A stretch of DNA of 58,527 nt. It comes from Sulfurovum sp. FS08-3. Its GTDB lineage: Bacteria > Campylobacterota > Campylobacteria > Campylobacterales > Sulfurovaceae. The notes beneath the pieces were generated by a model, which did no database searches, was not told the DNA's origin, and saw only the letters and a program-made list of their open reading frames with translations. Location: the NCBI GenBank assembly GCA_000830175.1, contig JQIS01000059.1, positions 1-58,527 on the forward strand, written 5' to 3'. Position numbers and translations under genes: made by a program. Numbering within the stretch: the first letter of the stretch is position 1; each line of letters opens with the position of its first letter. Positions 1 through 8,555 of this stretch are shown one piece after another.

Positions 1-58
1 TACTGGTTCCATGGGTTACATTATAGCATATTTAGGAGGAGCTAACCGACTAGCCTGT
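1..58 (-). repeat. R1 repeat plus copy of the bspA-like 3' end
   Basis: These 58 bases are an exact inverted copy of 10952-11009. The part at 34-58 is the 25 bp R1 core, also found with one mismatch at 31738-31762. The remaining part matches the 3' end of the bspA-like gene, including its TATAAT-like stretch. To the right of R1 the sequence is unrelated to that beside the second copy, so the same bspA tail plus R1 is joined to two different flanks. A contig that begins inside a repeat is a common assembly outcome. A real duplicated or rearranged locus is equally compatible. Confidence 0.85.
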
Positions 59-88
59 TTATTTTAAATTAATTTTAAAGACTACCCC

Positions 89-2557
89 ATGCCAAATCCT
101 ACACACTTATCACCGCTTCAGCAAAGCCGACTAGAGTTTATCAAGATTGCCCAAGTCTCCTCTGACTGGGTATGGGAGATTGATGAAAAAGGGCTTTATA
201 CCTATGTCTCTGACAAAATAAAAGATTTTTTGGGGTACGTTCCTGATGAGATTTTGGGCAAAACACCCTTTGATTTTATGCGACCCGATGAGGCAATGCG
301 ACTTCAAAAGATTTTTGGAGCCTATCTTATCGACCCCAAACCTTTTCGTGATCTTGAAAATATCAACCTGCACAAAAACGGAGAGGTTGTTATTCTCTCA
401 ACGAGTGGCTTTCCTGTTTTTGATGAGGAGGGAAAATTTTGCGGTTATCGTGGAAGCGATCGAGATATTACCAAACTCAAACATCTCATCTCAAAGCTAA
501 GACAAAGCGAATACAACCTCAAACAAGCCCAAAGGGTTGCACACATTGGGCATTGGGAACTTGATTTGCTCACCAACAAACTCTTTTGGTCCGATGAGGT
601 CTATCGTATCTTTGGGGCAGAGCCGCAATCCTTTGAAGCTACCTATGAAGCTTTTTTAAGTTTTGTGCCAATTGAAGACCACGAAACTGTCCACAATGCT
701 TATACAAACTCCATCATCAACAAAACCGCCTATCATGTCACGCACAAAATCCTCACCAAACAAAAAAAGCTCAAATATGTCGAAGAGCGGTGTGAGCATA
801 TTTTAGATAGCAACGGTAATGTCATCAAATCCATTGGCACCGTTCACGATATTACCCAAAAGATACTCAAAGATAAACAAATCTATCTTGCTTCTAGCGT
901 CTTTGAGTACTCCACCGATGCTATTGTCATTACCAGCGACAAAAACAAAATCGTCGCCGTCAATAGAGCCTTTACGCAACTTACGGGCTACACGCGTGAA
1001 GAGGCGATAGGCAAAAATCCACGGGTACTAAGTTCGGGCTGGGGAGATAAGGGCTTCTACCAAAAAATGTGGTCGGATATTGTCAAAAAGGGTCTTTGGC
1101 AAGGTGAAATTTGGGATAGAAAAAAAGATGGTACACTCTACACAGCCGATCAATCCATTATCGCCATACGCAACGATTTTGGAAAAATCGAAAACTTTAT
1201 CGGTATCTCTCACGATATTACCCATGCCAAAAGCCAACAAGAGCAGATTACAAAACTGGCATTTTATGACTTTTTGACCAAACTTCCCAATCGAAAATTT
1301 TTCAAAGAGCAAGTTGAAGATCGTATCAAATCCTTGCATCACAACCCCTCAACTTTTGCTTTGCTCTTTTTGGATCTTGACAACTTCAAATGGGTCAATG
1401 ATACTTTGGGACACAAGATAGGCGATAAGGTGCTTCTCTATGTCGCCAAAGATATTCAATCGGTTTTGCATGAGGATTGTATCGTGGGGCGATTGGGTGG
1501 CGATGAGTTTGTGGTATTGATACCCTATCACGATTTGCTTTTGGTTTCTAAGATAGCCCAAAAGATTATTGACCGCATCAAAGAACCCATTTCCATCGAC
1601 CACTACACCATCAATATCGGTTGGAGCATAGGCATTAGCCTCTATCCTGACAATGGGGATAACTACGATGATTTGCTCAAAAATGCCGATTTGGCGATGT
1701 ACGGAGCCAAAGGGAGTGGCAAAAACAACTACGTCTATTTCAATGACGAGATGAACGACAACGCCCACAAACGTATGCAACTCCACAACGCCCTCAAACA
1801 AGCCCTCAAAAATGGCGATTTTTATCTCGTCTATCAGCCCAAAATAGATTGCAAAATGGAGAGAATCGTGGGGGCGGAGGTGCTTTTGCGTTGGGAGAGT
1901 CAAGAGTTGGGGGTGGTTGATCCTACTGTTTTTATACCCGTTGCCGAAGAGAGCGGTTTGATAGTGGAGCTAGGCTATTGGGTCTTTGAGCAGGTTTTTA
2001 GAGATACCCAAAGGCTTCTTAAGCTGGGGTTTAAGGATTTTACTATCGCTATCAATGTCTCTGTGGTGCAACTTGAAAAACAAGACTTAATTGAAAAAAT
2101 CATGAAGCTTATAGAGTACTATAAACTCGAAACCAAATATTTTGAGATAGAGGTTACCGAAAGCGGACTTATGTCCAATATCGCCAAACTCGATAGAGTC
2201 ATTGCGTGTTTTGTGCAACACGGTTTTAGCGTAGCGATTGATGATTTTGGTACAGGCTACTCCTCGCTTCAATACCTCAACAAGCTCTCTTTTAATACCC
2301 TCAAAATTGATAAAAGCTTTATCGATGATATCGAAACCAAAGGCAGAGTCATTGCCCAAGCCATTATGGGACTTAGCAAAACGCTAGGCTTTGTATCGGT
2401 AGCCGAGGGAGTAGAGACACAAAGACAAGTTGAAATATTAAGAGAGATGGGGTGCGATATTATCCAAGGCTATCTCTACAGCAAACCTCTTGTTTTGGAG
2501 GATTTTATAGAGTATTTTAGAGATTGCACGATTCGCTTTGAGCAAATACAAGAGTAA
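89..2557 (+). CDS. PAS-PAS-PAS-GGDEF-EAL cyclic-di-GMP signalling protein
   Basis: This 822-residue protein has no signal peptide or membrane segment, so it is probably cytosolic. Three PAS domains (about 20-130, 145-255 and 268-385) are followed by a GGDEF domain with an intact GGDEF motif at residues 470-474 and an EAL domain from about residue 560. The EAL signature reads EVLLR near residue 596, a conservative change. The DDFGTGYSS and LKIDKSFI motifs of active phosphodiesterases are present. It may therefore both make and degrade cyclic di-GMP in response to PAS-sensed signals, although many such hybrids keep one activity. The start has only a weak ribosome-binding site and lies 30 bases from repeat R1, so its native promoter may have been cut away. 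Confidence 0.93.
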   Translation: MPNPTHLSPLQQSRLEFIKIAQVSSDWVWEIDEKGLYTYVSDKIKDFLGYVPDEILGKTPFDFMRPDEAMRLQKIFGAYLIDPKPFRDLENINLHKNGEVVILSTSGFPVFDEEGKFCGYRGSDRDITKLKHLISKLRQSEYNLKQAQRVAHIGHWELDLLTNKLFWSDEVYRIFGAEPQSFEATYEAFLSFVPIEDHETVHNAYTNSIINKTAYHVTHKILTKQKKLKYVEERCEHILDSNGNVIKSIGTVHDITQKILKDKQIYLASSVFEYSTDAIVITSDKNKIVAVNRAFTQLTGYTREEAIGKNPRVLSSGWGDKGFYQKMWSDIVKKGLWQGEIWDRKKDGTLYTADQSIIAIRNDFGKIENFIGISHDITHAKSQQEQITKLAFYDFLTKLPNRKFFKEQVEDRIKSLHHNPSTFALLFLDLDNFKWVNDTLGHKIGDKVLLYVAKDIQSVLHEDCIVGRLGGDEFVVLIPYHDLLLVSKIAQKIIDRIKEPISIDHYTINIGWSIGISLYPDNGDNYDDLLKNADLAMYGAKGSGKNNYVYFNDEMNDNAHKRMQLHNALKQALKNGDFYLVYQPKIDCKMERIVGAEVLLRWESQELGVVDPTVFIPVAEESGLIVELGYWVFEQVFRDTQRLLKLGFKDFTIAINVSVVQLEKQDLIEKIMKLIEYYKLETKYFEIEVTESGLMSNIAKLDRVIACFVQHGFSVAIDDFGTGYSSLQYLNKLSFNTLKIDKSFIDDIETKGRVIAQAIMGLSKTLGFVSVAEGVETQRQVEILREMGCDIIQGYLYSKPLVLEDFIEYFRDCTIRFEQIQE

Positions 2558-2564
2558 ATCTTTC

Positions 2565-2586
2565 TCGTTCCGCCTCAGGAGAGGTG
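2565..2586. repeat. Degenerate copy of the CCACCTC/GAGGTGG hairpin repeat
   Basis: The sequence CCGCCTC-AGGA-GAGGTG lies directly after the GGDEF-EAL gene. It resembles the much better hairpins at 10057-10078 and 10309-10330. It could act as a weak transcription end for the upstream gene. The match is imperfect, so its membership in the repeat family is tentative. Confidence 0.4.
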
Positions 2587-2683
2587 TTGTAGTTGCTAAG
2601 AATAGAAAGAGAAGTAACAAATACAAGCTACATTTTATTTAATTAGATATATACTACAAGTATAAACTTACCAAGGAAGTACA

Positions 2684-2923
2684 ATGACTGTAACTGCTAA
2701 AGATTTACGATTTAATGTCAATATGCTTTTTGATGTGCTGGGTAAAGGTGAAGATATTACAATCACTTACAGAGGCAAACCAAAAGCAAAACTCATCTCT
2801 ATGGATAAAAATAGCACTAACAACAAAAAAGATGATTCGCTTTTTGGATTATGGAAAGATAGAGATCTATCTGTAGATGATACGGTTCGTGGTATGAGAA
2901 GAGGAAGAAATTTTGCTCTATGA
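2684..2923 (+). CDS. Phd/YefM-type antitoxin of a VapC module
   Basis: This 79-residue protein starts with the MTVTAKDLR segment typical of Phd/YefM antitoxins, a DNA-binding domain that recognises the module's own promoter. The ITYRGKPKAKLI strand is also typical. The C-terminal tail is charged, as expected for the part that wraps around the toxin. A good ribosome-binding site (AAGGAAG) precedes the ATG. Its last 11 bases overlap the start of the PIN-domain gene, the normal layout of a translationally coupled toxin-antitoxin operon. It is expected to neutralise the downstream RNase and to autoregulate the pair. Confidence 0.9.
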   Translation: MTVTAKDLRFNVNMLFDVLGKGEDITITYRGKPKAKLISMDKNSTNNKKDDSLFGLWKDRDLSVDDTVRGMRRGRNFAL

Positions 2924-3302
2924 TTATTTAGTAGATACTGATGTTCTTATTTGGTATCTAAGAGGTAATGAGAATGCTTATAAGCTCATTCATTCTTTGG
3001 GAGACTTTTGTATCTCTTCTATAACCTATATGGAGCTAGTACAAGGGATGAGAAATAAAGATGAACTTAGAACTTTACAAAAGACACTCAAGCAGTGGAA
3101 TGTCAAAACTCTATTTGTAAGTGAAGAGATTTCAGCTAAAGCACTTTTTTATGTGGAAGAATATTTTTTAAGTCACTCTTTGGAGTTAGCCGATGCTCTA
3201 ATAGCTTCAACAGCTACACAATACGGTATGAAACTTATCACTGCAAATGATAAACACTATCGGAGAGTAAAAGAGTTGGATTTACAGGTTTTTAGACCGT
3301 AA
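2913..3302 (+). CDS. PIN-domain ribonuclease toxin (VapC family)
   Basis: This is a 129-residue PIN-domain protein. The conserved acidic residues that bind the catalytic metal are visible: D8 in LVDTDVLIW, E41 in SSITYMELVQG, D94 in LADALIA and D113 in TANDKHY. VapC toxins cleave RNA, often initiator tRNA or rRNA, when the antitoxin is lost. The start used is TTG at 2913, preceded by GAGGAAG. The ATG at 2920 runs straight into a stop, so the overlapping TTG start is the only one giving a full domain. It forms an operon with the Phd-type antitoxin. Confidence 0.92.
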   Translation: MLYDYLVDTDVLIWYLRGNENAYKLIHSLGDFCISSITYMELVQGMRNKDELRTLQKTLKQWNVKTLFVSEEISAKALFYVEEYFLSHSLELADALIASTATQYGMKLITANDKHYRRVKELDLQVFRP

Positions 3303-3307
3303 GTTTT

Positions 3308-3934
3308 CTACTCGTTATCCATCATCTCCTTAAACTCCTCGAAGCGATACCGCTCTTGCATTTGCTCTTTGGCGTGATTGAAGCTCTCCAATGCTTTGCC
3401 CTCAAACGTTGAGCCGTTGCTTTGGAGTTTGGCATAGATAGCATTGAGATGGTTGGGTGCAATCCCCTCCAAGAAAGGGTGGTGCATTTGATAGGGAATA
3501 TCCTCTAAATTTTTGGGCATAGGAAAATCGCTGTAGTACTGCCCGATGCTATTGACTCCCCAAAAATCAACCCCGAGTTTCATATAAAAACGAATCGATG
3601 AGGAGACGGCAAAGAGCTTGACACGCTCAATCGCCAAAGGTTTCAACTCCTCAAATACAATCGTAAGTATCGCTTTGGCATAGCCGTGGTAACGATGGGG
3701 ATAGGGGGTAAAGAGGTTGTGAAGAGTCAAATACTCTTGATTTTTGGAGATATGATAAAAGAGATAACAAACCGCCTCTTTCCCCTCATAAAGTACCACA
3801 CACGGTTCTCTCTCCCAATTGTAATAGCTATCCCACCACTCCAAAGCCTCTTTGGCAAATCGTAGCGTAGCCAAGTGATTCATCTCCATGACGCTATCAA
3901 TGTAGGCTTGACGGTTGAGCTTTTGGGTAAACAT
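3308..3934 (-). CDS. GNAT-family N-acetyltransferase
   Basis: This protein of about 208 residues contains a GNAT-like core. The HRYHGYAKAIL segment corresponds to the acetyl-CoA pyrophosphate-binding loop, followed by the ERVKLFAVSSSIRFYMKLGV strand-helix typical of the family's end. I chose the ATG at 3934 (protein MFTQKLNRQ) because AAGGA lies just upstream. An earlier in-frame ATG would add 38 residues of unlikely sequence. The substrate cannot be told. It ends 5 bases from the vapC stop, convergent with it. Confidence 0.75.
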   Translation of the reverse strand: MFTQKLNRQAYIDSVMEMNHLATLRFAKEALEWWDSYYNWEREPCVVLYEGKEAVCYLFYHISKNQEYLTLHNLFTPYPHRYHGYAKAILTIVFEELKPLAIERVKLFAVSSSIRFYMKLGVDFWGVNSIGQYYSDFPMPKNLEDIPYQMHHPFLEGIAPNHLNAIYAKLQSNGSTFEGKALESFNHAKEQMQERYRFEEFKEMMDNE

Positions 3935-4033
3935 CGGTTTCCTTAAAAAATCTTTTGATGGTGTTGATTGTAGTGCAATAACCATCAAAAAATCGCAAAA
4001 AGGTGTATAAAATTTACGCAACTTGCTTCTAAT

Positions 4034-4057
4034 ATATATGTATTGCATTCCATATAT
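4034..4057. promoter_or_regulatory. Inverted repeat in a divergent intergenic region
   Basis: ATATATG and CATATAT form a perfect 7 bp inverted repeat with a 10 bp spacer between the acetyltransferase and the divergently transcribed ATPase gene. A TACAAT-like -10 follows at about 4066. It could be an operator or simply AT-rich promoter sequence. Confidence 0.3.
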
Positions 4058-4100
4058 TTTTTAGATACAATAGGATTGCAAAACAATCAAAGGCTACACT

Positions 4101-5342
4101 ATGTTAGAAGAACTTTTTATAAAGAGTAGAGATTTTATCAATATCAATAACCAAGAGTACAAAAGGTACTTTATCAAAACTAAACAACTAGAGCATAGAT
4201 TATCTATTATTATTGGTTCAAGGGGTATCGGTAAAACAACTACAGTTGCACAATATATCCAACTGCATTACAAAGAAAACGAAGCACTCTATGTCAATCT
4301 TGATGATATACAAATCTCTTCAAAATACACGATGACAGCTATCGCAGAGGAGTTTGTGCTTAATGGTGGAAAGCTTCTGTGTTTTGATGAGATACACAAA
4401 TATGAAAACTGGTCGGCTGAACTCAAAAACATCTATGATAGATTTGATAAATTAAAAATGATAGCAACTGGTAGTTCGGCACTCCAAATAAACAAAGGGA
4501 GTCACGATTTAAGTAGGAGAGCTATCGTTTATAATATGGTAGGTATGAGCTTTAGAGAGTTTTTGGAGCTTCACTACGGATATAAGTTTGAAGCAATTAC
4601 TTTAGAAGATGTGATATCAAATCATATAGCAATAGCAACCATGATTAAAAATACAATAGAGGAAAATGACCAAAAGATAATTCCACTCTTTAAAGAATAT
4701 CTCAAACACGGTTACTATCCATATTTTTTATCTATGCCAAATGAAGTGATGTTTTTACAAACCTTACAACAAAACATCAATGTATCAATAGAGAGTGATT
4801 TACTTAACATCTACCCTAAACTCAATGGAAATAGTGTAAAGAAAATCAAGCTATTACTTTCAGTCATTATCAAAAGTGTACCGTTTGAACCAAAAATAAG
4901 TGAACTCAAAATCGCAACCGAAATAAAAGATGATAGAACTCTCAAAGATTATCTAGCAAAACTTGACGATGCTGGACTTATTAAGCTATTGATGCAAAAT
5001 TCACTGAGTATGAAAGCATTTGATAAACCAGAAAAGATTTTTTTAGCTAATCCAAATTTGATGTACACAAGAGAACCAAATATTGGAAACCTAAGAGAAA
5101 CATTTTTTGTAAATCAATTGGATAATTACTATAAGAATAAACAGTCGCTCAGTGATGAGGGTATATATGCGAGTAATAGTGGTGATTTTTATTGCCAAGA
5201 AAAATATATATTTGAAGTTGGGGGCAAAGGAAAAGGATTTAGTCAAATTAAAGATATACCCAATTCTTATGTTGCAAGTGATGATTTGGAAGTTGGTATT
5301 GGAAATAAAATTGCTCTTTGGTTGTTTGGGTTTTTGTATTAA
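4101..5342 (+). CDS. AAA_14/DUF4143 ATP-binding protein
   Basis: This 413-residue protein belongs to the AAA_14 family of P-loop ATPases fused to a DUF4143 domain. Walker A is GSRGIGKTT at residues 39-47 and Walker B is LLCFDEIHKY with D96 and E97. The C-terminal third carries the DUF4143 winged-helix and nuclease-like portion. These genes are widespread, often mobile, accessory genes of unknown role, sometimes in toxin-antitoxin or defence settings. The gene is more AT-rich than the nif and housekeeping genes, which fits horizontal acquisition. Its stop codon lies at the edge of the inverted repeat arm at 5341-5409. Confidence 0.88.
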   Translation: MLEELFIKSRDFININNQEYKRYFIKTKQLEHRLSIIIGSRGIGKTTTVAQYIQLHYKENEALYVNLDDIQISSKYTMTAIAEEFVLNGGKLLCFDEIHKYENWSAELKNIYDRFDKLKMIATGSSALQINKGSHDLSRRAIVYNMVGMSFREFLELHYGYKFEAITLEDVISNHIAIATMIKNTIEENDQKIIPLFKEYLKHGYYPYFLSMPNEVMFLQTLQQNINVSIESDLLNIYPKLNGNSVKKIKLLLSVIIKSVPFEPKISELKIATEIKDDRTLKDYLAKLDDAGLIKLLMQNSLSMKAFDKPEKIFLANPNLMYTREPNIGNLRETFFVNQLDNYYKNKQSLSDEGIYASNSGDFYCQEKYIFEVGGKGKGFSQIKDIPNSYVASDDLEVGIGNKIALWLFGFLY

Positions 5343-5409
5343 CTGACCTTATGCACTTAAAAATTACCCCATCGAAATAAATCATTGGCAACATTGTGAA
5401 GCAATCTAA
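5341..5409 (+). repeat. Left arm of a ~70 bp inverted repeat pair
   Basis: This stretch is closely similar, in inverted orientation, to 8459-8528. Shared blocks include AAAAATTACCCCAT and a perfect core of more than 25 bases ending in GAAGCAATCTAA. Together the arms enclose the aldo/keto reductase-flavoprotein operon. The inner part belongs to the GAAGCAATC repeat family also seen at 8337 and 14910. Confidence 0.8.
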
Positions 5410-5429
5410 GATTTACAATAGATTGCTTC
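5398..5429. terminator. Hairpin between convergent genes
   Basis: GAAGCAATCT and AGATTGCTTC form a perfect 10 bp stem with a 12 base loop. It lies between the convergent ends of the ATPase and the flavoprotein gene. It could end transcription from both sides, though it lacks a strong U tract. The stem is built from the dispersed GAAGCAATC repeat sequence. Confidence 0.5.
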
Positions 5430-5455
5430 GTGCTTTGAATGAGTCGCCCAAAAAC

Positions 5456-7096
5456 CTACTCCCTAAAAAAGCGTCGTAGCTTATCGAGCCATCCGTCGTT
5501 CATAAAGATGAGTCGGTAGTAGCCTTTGATGGGTTGATAGACTCTAATAGAGCCTTGCATCTTCTCATCCATAGTGGGATAATCCTCTCGGTGGTTAGCA
5601 CCTCGGCTCTCTTTGCGTTCCATGGAGGCAAGTATGACCGTTTGGGCTACCTCAAGGGCGTTTTTGAGTTCTAAAATAGAGATAAGTTCGACGTTGTTGG
5701 TGCGTCCTTTGTCGATGCAGTGGAGAGTATTGACCTCAGATTGGAGGTAGCGGATATAGTCGTAGGCTTTGATGAGTTTGGCTTCGCTTTTGGTAATACC
5801 GCAATCTTCAAACATACTTTTGCCCAACGAAATACGCATGGCGTTGAAGTTTTTGGTAGTATCCATATCGAAGATAGTATCGACAATGCGTTGATCGTGG
5901 GCTACAATATTGTAATCAATGGGCAACAGTTTACGATTTTGGATATATTTAAGTGCCTTTTGCCCTGCCAATTCACCAAAAACCACCCCTTCAAGCAACG
6001 AATTACCACCCAAACGATTGGCTCCATGCACCCCCACCGCCGCACACTCACCGCAGACAAAAAGCCCTTTGATAGTCGTTTGGGTCATATCCGATTCAAT
6101 GCCTCCCATGGTGTAGTGGGCTAGAGGCTTGATGGGAAGCAACTCTGTGCTTACATTAATACCCATCATATTGTAGGCACTTTTGTAGAGACTGGGGAGC
6201 TTGGTTTCGATGGTTTGGAGGCTAAGATGACGCAAATCGATAAAAACCTCATGCCCCTTTTCAAACTCTCTAAGTATCGCACGACTCACCACATCTCTGG
6301 TTTCAAGCTCATCGACAAAGCGATCTCCCAAACTATTGACAAGGTATCCACCCTCGCCACGAGCCGCTTCGCTCACAAGGTAGCTTCCTTTTGCCAAACC
6401 TGTAGGGTGAAACTGCACAAACTCCATATCTTTGAGCCGTAACCCCGCACGCAAAGCCACGGCGTGTAAATCCCCCGTATAATCGGGAGCGTTGGTAGAG
6501 TAGCCACGATAAATCCCACCGTAACCACCCCCTGCAAGTATCACAGCTTTGGCAGGATAGACCACTACGGAGCTATCGATTCGTCGTATCGACACCACAC
6601 CGCTTATACGATTATCAAGCTGGGTGATGTTCATAATAAAGTTATTGACGACAAAATCAACGCCCATGCTTTTGGCTTTTTTGATAAGCGTACCCGTAAT
6701 AGCCCCTCCCGTTTTGTCTCCTACATAACACGTCCGTTTAGAACTTCCCCCTCCAAAGCTTCGCTGGGCAATGCTCCCATCTTCGTTGAGTGCAAACTCC
6801 ACCCCGTACTCTTCAAGCTTTTCGATAATAAAACCCGCTCTATGGCACATATAACCAATGGCTTTTTTGTTGCCCAGTCCGTAACCGCCACGGTAGGTAT
6901 CCTCGATGTGTTTATCGATTTCGATTTGATCGTTTGTATCAAGTACGGCATTGATACCTCCACTAGCTAGTGAACTGTTGGATTTGAAAAGATTGCCTTT
7001 GGTGATGAGTGCTACTTTGTTGGTACCACTTTTGGCTTCAATGGCCGCCATCAATCCCGCTACTCCGCCTCCTACGACGATAATATCATAAATCAT
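5456..7096 (-). CDS. FAD flavoprotein of the fumarate reductase/L-aspartate oxidase family
   Basis: This 546-residue protein has the N-terminal GGGVAG dinucleotide-binding motif (residues 9-14). It also has the family segments FVQFHPTG, SEAARGEGG (catalytic arginine region), TRDVVSRAI, HYTMGGI and HGANRLGGNSLLEG. The position of the histidine that links FAD covalently in respiratory FrdA/SdhA reads SNSSLASGGINA and lacks it, as in NadB and soluble fumarate reductases. No iron-sulfur or membrane subunit is adjacent. It is probably a soluble L-aspartate oxidase or fumarate/succinate oxidoreductase. The RTCYVGDKTGG segment recalls thiol:fumarate reductase subunits. It lies 2 bases behind the aldo/keto reductase gene, in one operon. 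Confidence 0.82.
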   Translation of the reverse strand: MIYDIIVVGGGVAGLMAAIEAKSGTNKVALITKGNLFKSNSSLASGGINAVLDTNDQIEIDKHIEDTYRGGYGLGNKKAIGYMCHRAGFIIEKLEEYGVEFALNEDGSIAQRSFGGGSSKRTCYVGDKTGGAITGTLIKKAKSMGVDFVVNNFIMNITQLDNRISGVVSIRRIDSSVVVYPAKAVILAGGGYGGIYRGYSTNAPDYTGDLHAVALRAGLRLKDMEFVQFHPTGLAKGSYLVSEAARGEGGYLVNSLGDRFVDELETRDVVSRAILREFEKGHEVFIDLRHLSLQTIETKLPSLYKSAYNMMGINVSTELLPIKPLAHYTMGGIESDMTQTTIKGLFVCGECAAVGVHGANRLGGNSLLEGVVFGELAGQKALKYIQNRKLLPIDYNIVAHDQRIVDTIFDMDTTKNFNAMRISLGKSMFEDCGITKSEAKLIKAYDYIRYLQSEVNTLHCIDKGRTNNVELISILELKNALEVAQTVILASMERKESRGANHREDYPTMDEKMQGSIRVYQPIKGYYRLIFMNDGWLDKLRRFFRE

Positions 7097-7098
7097 CG

Positions 7099-8241
7099 CT
7101 AGAGCCTATAGAGTAGATGGTATCGACTGCTAGATACCGCTTTGATTTGCGAAATGGCTACGTTTTGTCTAATGTGCAAAGGGACTTTGGAACCAAAGAG
7201 AGAACTCACAATAGAGGGCGTTGAGCGTACAAACTGAAGGGCGAGTTGAATATCGCTTGTGAGCGTCATGCTGCTATCCAAAATAGCCCCTGTATTGGCA
7301 GAAAAGGATTTGTGAAAGAGATTCATTTGAAGCAACGATGAGGAGCTAATAACCCCAATACCCAGCCTATGAGCCGCTTCCAAAATCGTACACGCTTCGT
7401 GGCTAACTCTTTGGGTGGGTTGGGTGTAGGCTTGTACTTTTGCCATGTTAAAAGGGAGTTGGATATATTTAAATCGGTGGTTTGTTCCCCCTACCTTTTG
7501 GGCAATTTCAACCAATTTTTCTAGCGAAATTTGCTCTTCGTTATTGCTTGTAAAGCCATTCCAAACCGCTACACCGTAGTATCTAAAGAGTCCTTTGGTA
7601 GCCAATGCTTCAAAGCGTTCAAAGATTTTTTCGATTTGTTTATAAAAAGCCTCTTGCCCCAAAGAGAGCATTTGCATCTCGGGATTGTGAAGATAGTAGA
7701 TATCAAAAGCCTCTATCCCTACATTTGCCAAGCTTCGTTTGCAACTCCACTCCAAAAAATCAGGACTCATACAGTGCTGGTCAAGCTCAATGTCGCTCTC
7801 TTTGGCTAGATTAGCCTCGATAATATTCTCTTTTATCCATGCGTAGGGGTTGGTGGGGAAGGGATAATCCAGCTGGATAAATCCCCCTTTGGAGCAGATG
7901 ATAAGCTCTTGACGTTTGATACTATCGCCCAGTTCTCGCAACGCTTCGCCTATCTCTTTTTCGCTTTGACCGTAGCGGTAGTTGGATGCGGTATCGATAA
8001 GGTTGATACCGTTTTGTATCGCCTCCTTGACCGCTTCGATGTAGTGAAAAAGATAGTTCTCCTCTTTGTAGGGTTCTTTGTTGAAAGTACCCAATCCCAG
8101 TTTGGAAAATACCAAATCGTTATGTTGGACGTAAAAATCTCTATAGTGTGAGAATTTTTGTGCAAAATTACGGGTATCTTCAAGTGTAGCGTGCTGCATT
8201 GCCCATTCCTCGTTACATTTTTGTACTATTGTGGTTTGCAA
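7099..8241 (-). CDS. Aldo/keto reductase
   Basis: This 380-residue protein has the aldo/keto reductase tetrad: D83 in LIDTASNYRYGQSE, a tyrosine in the same motif, K118 in IICSKGG and H185 in YYLHNPE. It is expected to be an NADPH-dependent cytosolic oxidoreductase with a TIM-barrel fold. The first 40 residues (with HYRDFYVQHNDL) and its length of 380 against the usual ~320 suggest a subfamily with an N-terminal extension. It is the first gene of a two-gene operon with the flavoprotein. The substrate is unknown. Confidence 0.88.
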   Translation of the reverse strand: MQTTIVQKCNEEWAMQHATLEDTRNFAQKFSHYRDFYVQHNDLVFSKLGLGTFNKEPYKEENYLFHYIEAVKEAIQNGINLIDTASNYRYGQSEKEIGEALRELGDSIKRQELIICSKGGFIQLDYPFPTNPYAWIKENIIEANLAKESDIELDQHCMSPDFLEWSCKRSLANVGIEAFDIYYLHNPEMQMLSLGQEAFYKQIEKIFERFEALATKGLFRYYGVAVWNGFTSNNEEQISLEKLVEIAQKVGGTNHRFKYIQLPFNMAKVQAYTQPTQRVSHEACTILEAAHRLGIGVISSSSLLQMNLFHKSFSANTGAILDSSMTLTSDIQLALQFVRSTPSIVSSLFGSKVPLHIRQNVAISQIKAVSSSRYHLLYRL

Positions 8242-8336
8242 AAACTATTCCTTGCCTAAGGAACACTTCTTGTAATAGATAGTTTTAGAAAACTGATGTT
8301 ATACACTTTATCCAATGTATCATCTTTGAACCAGTC

Positions 8337-8449
8337 ATTGCGAGGTACGAAGCAATCTATTTTAAATTGTGTCACCACGAACGACCTTGAAAGCGAAGCG
8401 ATTCGAGAGTGGTGACGCTTTTTTGCCTACTTTTTTCTAAAAAAAGTAG
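8337..8449. repeat. Cluster of REP-like hairpins upstream of nifB
   Basis: Three structures follow one another in the 314-base gap between the aldo/keto reductase and nifB. There is a CATTGCGAGGTACGAAGCAATC repeat unit (8337 on), a hairpin with GTCACCAC (8370-8377) and GTGGTGAC (8409-8416), and a hairpin with CTACTTTTTT and its complement at 8427-8449. The first two are related to the extragenic palindromes also found at 5398 and 14910. I saw no convincing GG-N10-GC sigma-54 promoter or TGT-N10-ACA NifA site here. Confidence 0.7.
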
Positions 8450-8458
8450 AAATAAACT

Positions 8459-8528
8459 TTAGATTGCTTCACAATGTTGCCAATGACCTGTTTCAATGGG
8501 GTAATTTTTAGGTGTGCAAAGTTCAGTT
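8459..8528 (-). repeat. Right arm of the ~70 bp inverted repeat pair
   Basis: This is the inverted partner of 5341-5409. The match covers TTAGATTGCTTCACAATGTTG and continues through GGGGTAATTTTTA to GTTCAGTT, with a few differences. It lies 28 bases upstream of nifB, so inversion between the arms would change what is read into nifB. Confidence 0.8.
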
Positions 8529-8555
8529 AAATAATGAAATAAGAAAGGATAGATT

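Noticed and set aside
1349-1903. 184-residue minus-strand frame inside the GGDEF-EAL gene
   Set aside because: It is fully antisense to a well-supported domain protein.
5720-6124. Plus-strand frame opposite the flavoprotein gene
   Set aside because: It is antisense to conserved FAD-family motifs and lacks a ribosome-binding site.
8242-8555. Sigma-54 promoter and NifA site upstream of nifB
   Set aside because: No GG-N10-GC with suitable context and no TGT-N10-ACA was found on reading; the gap is filled by repeats.
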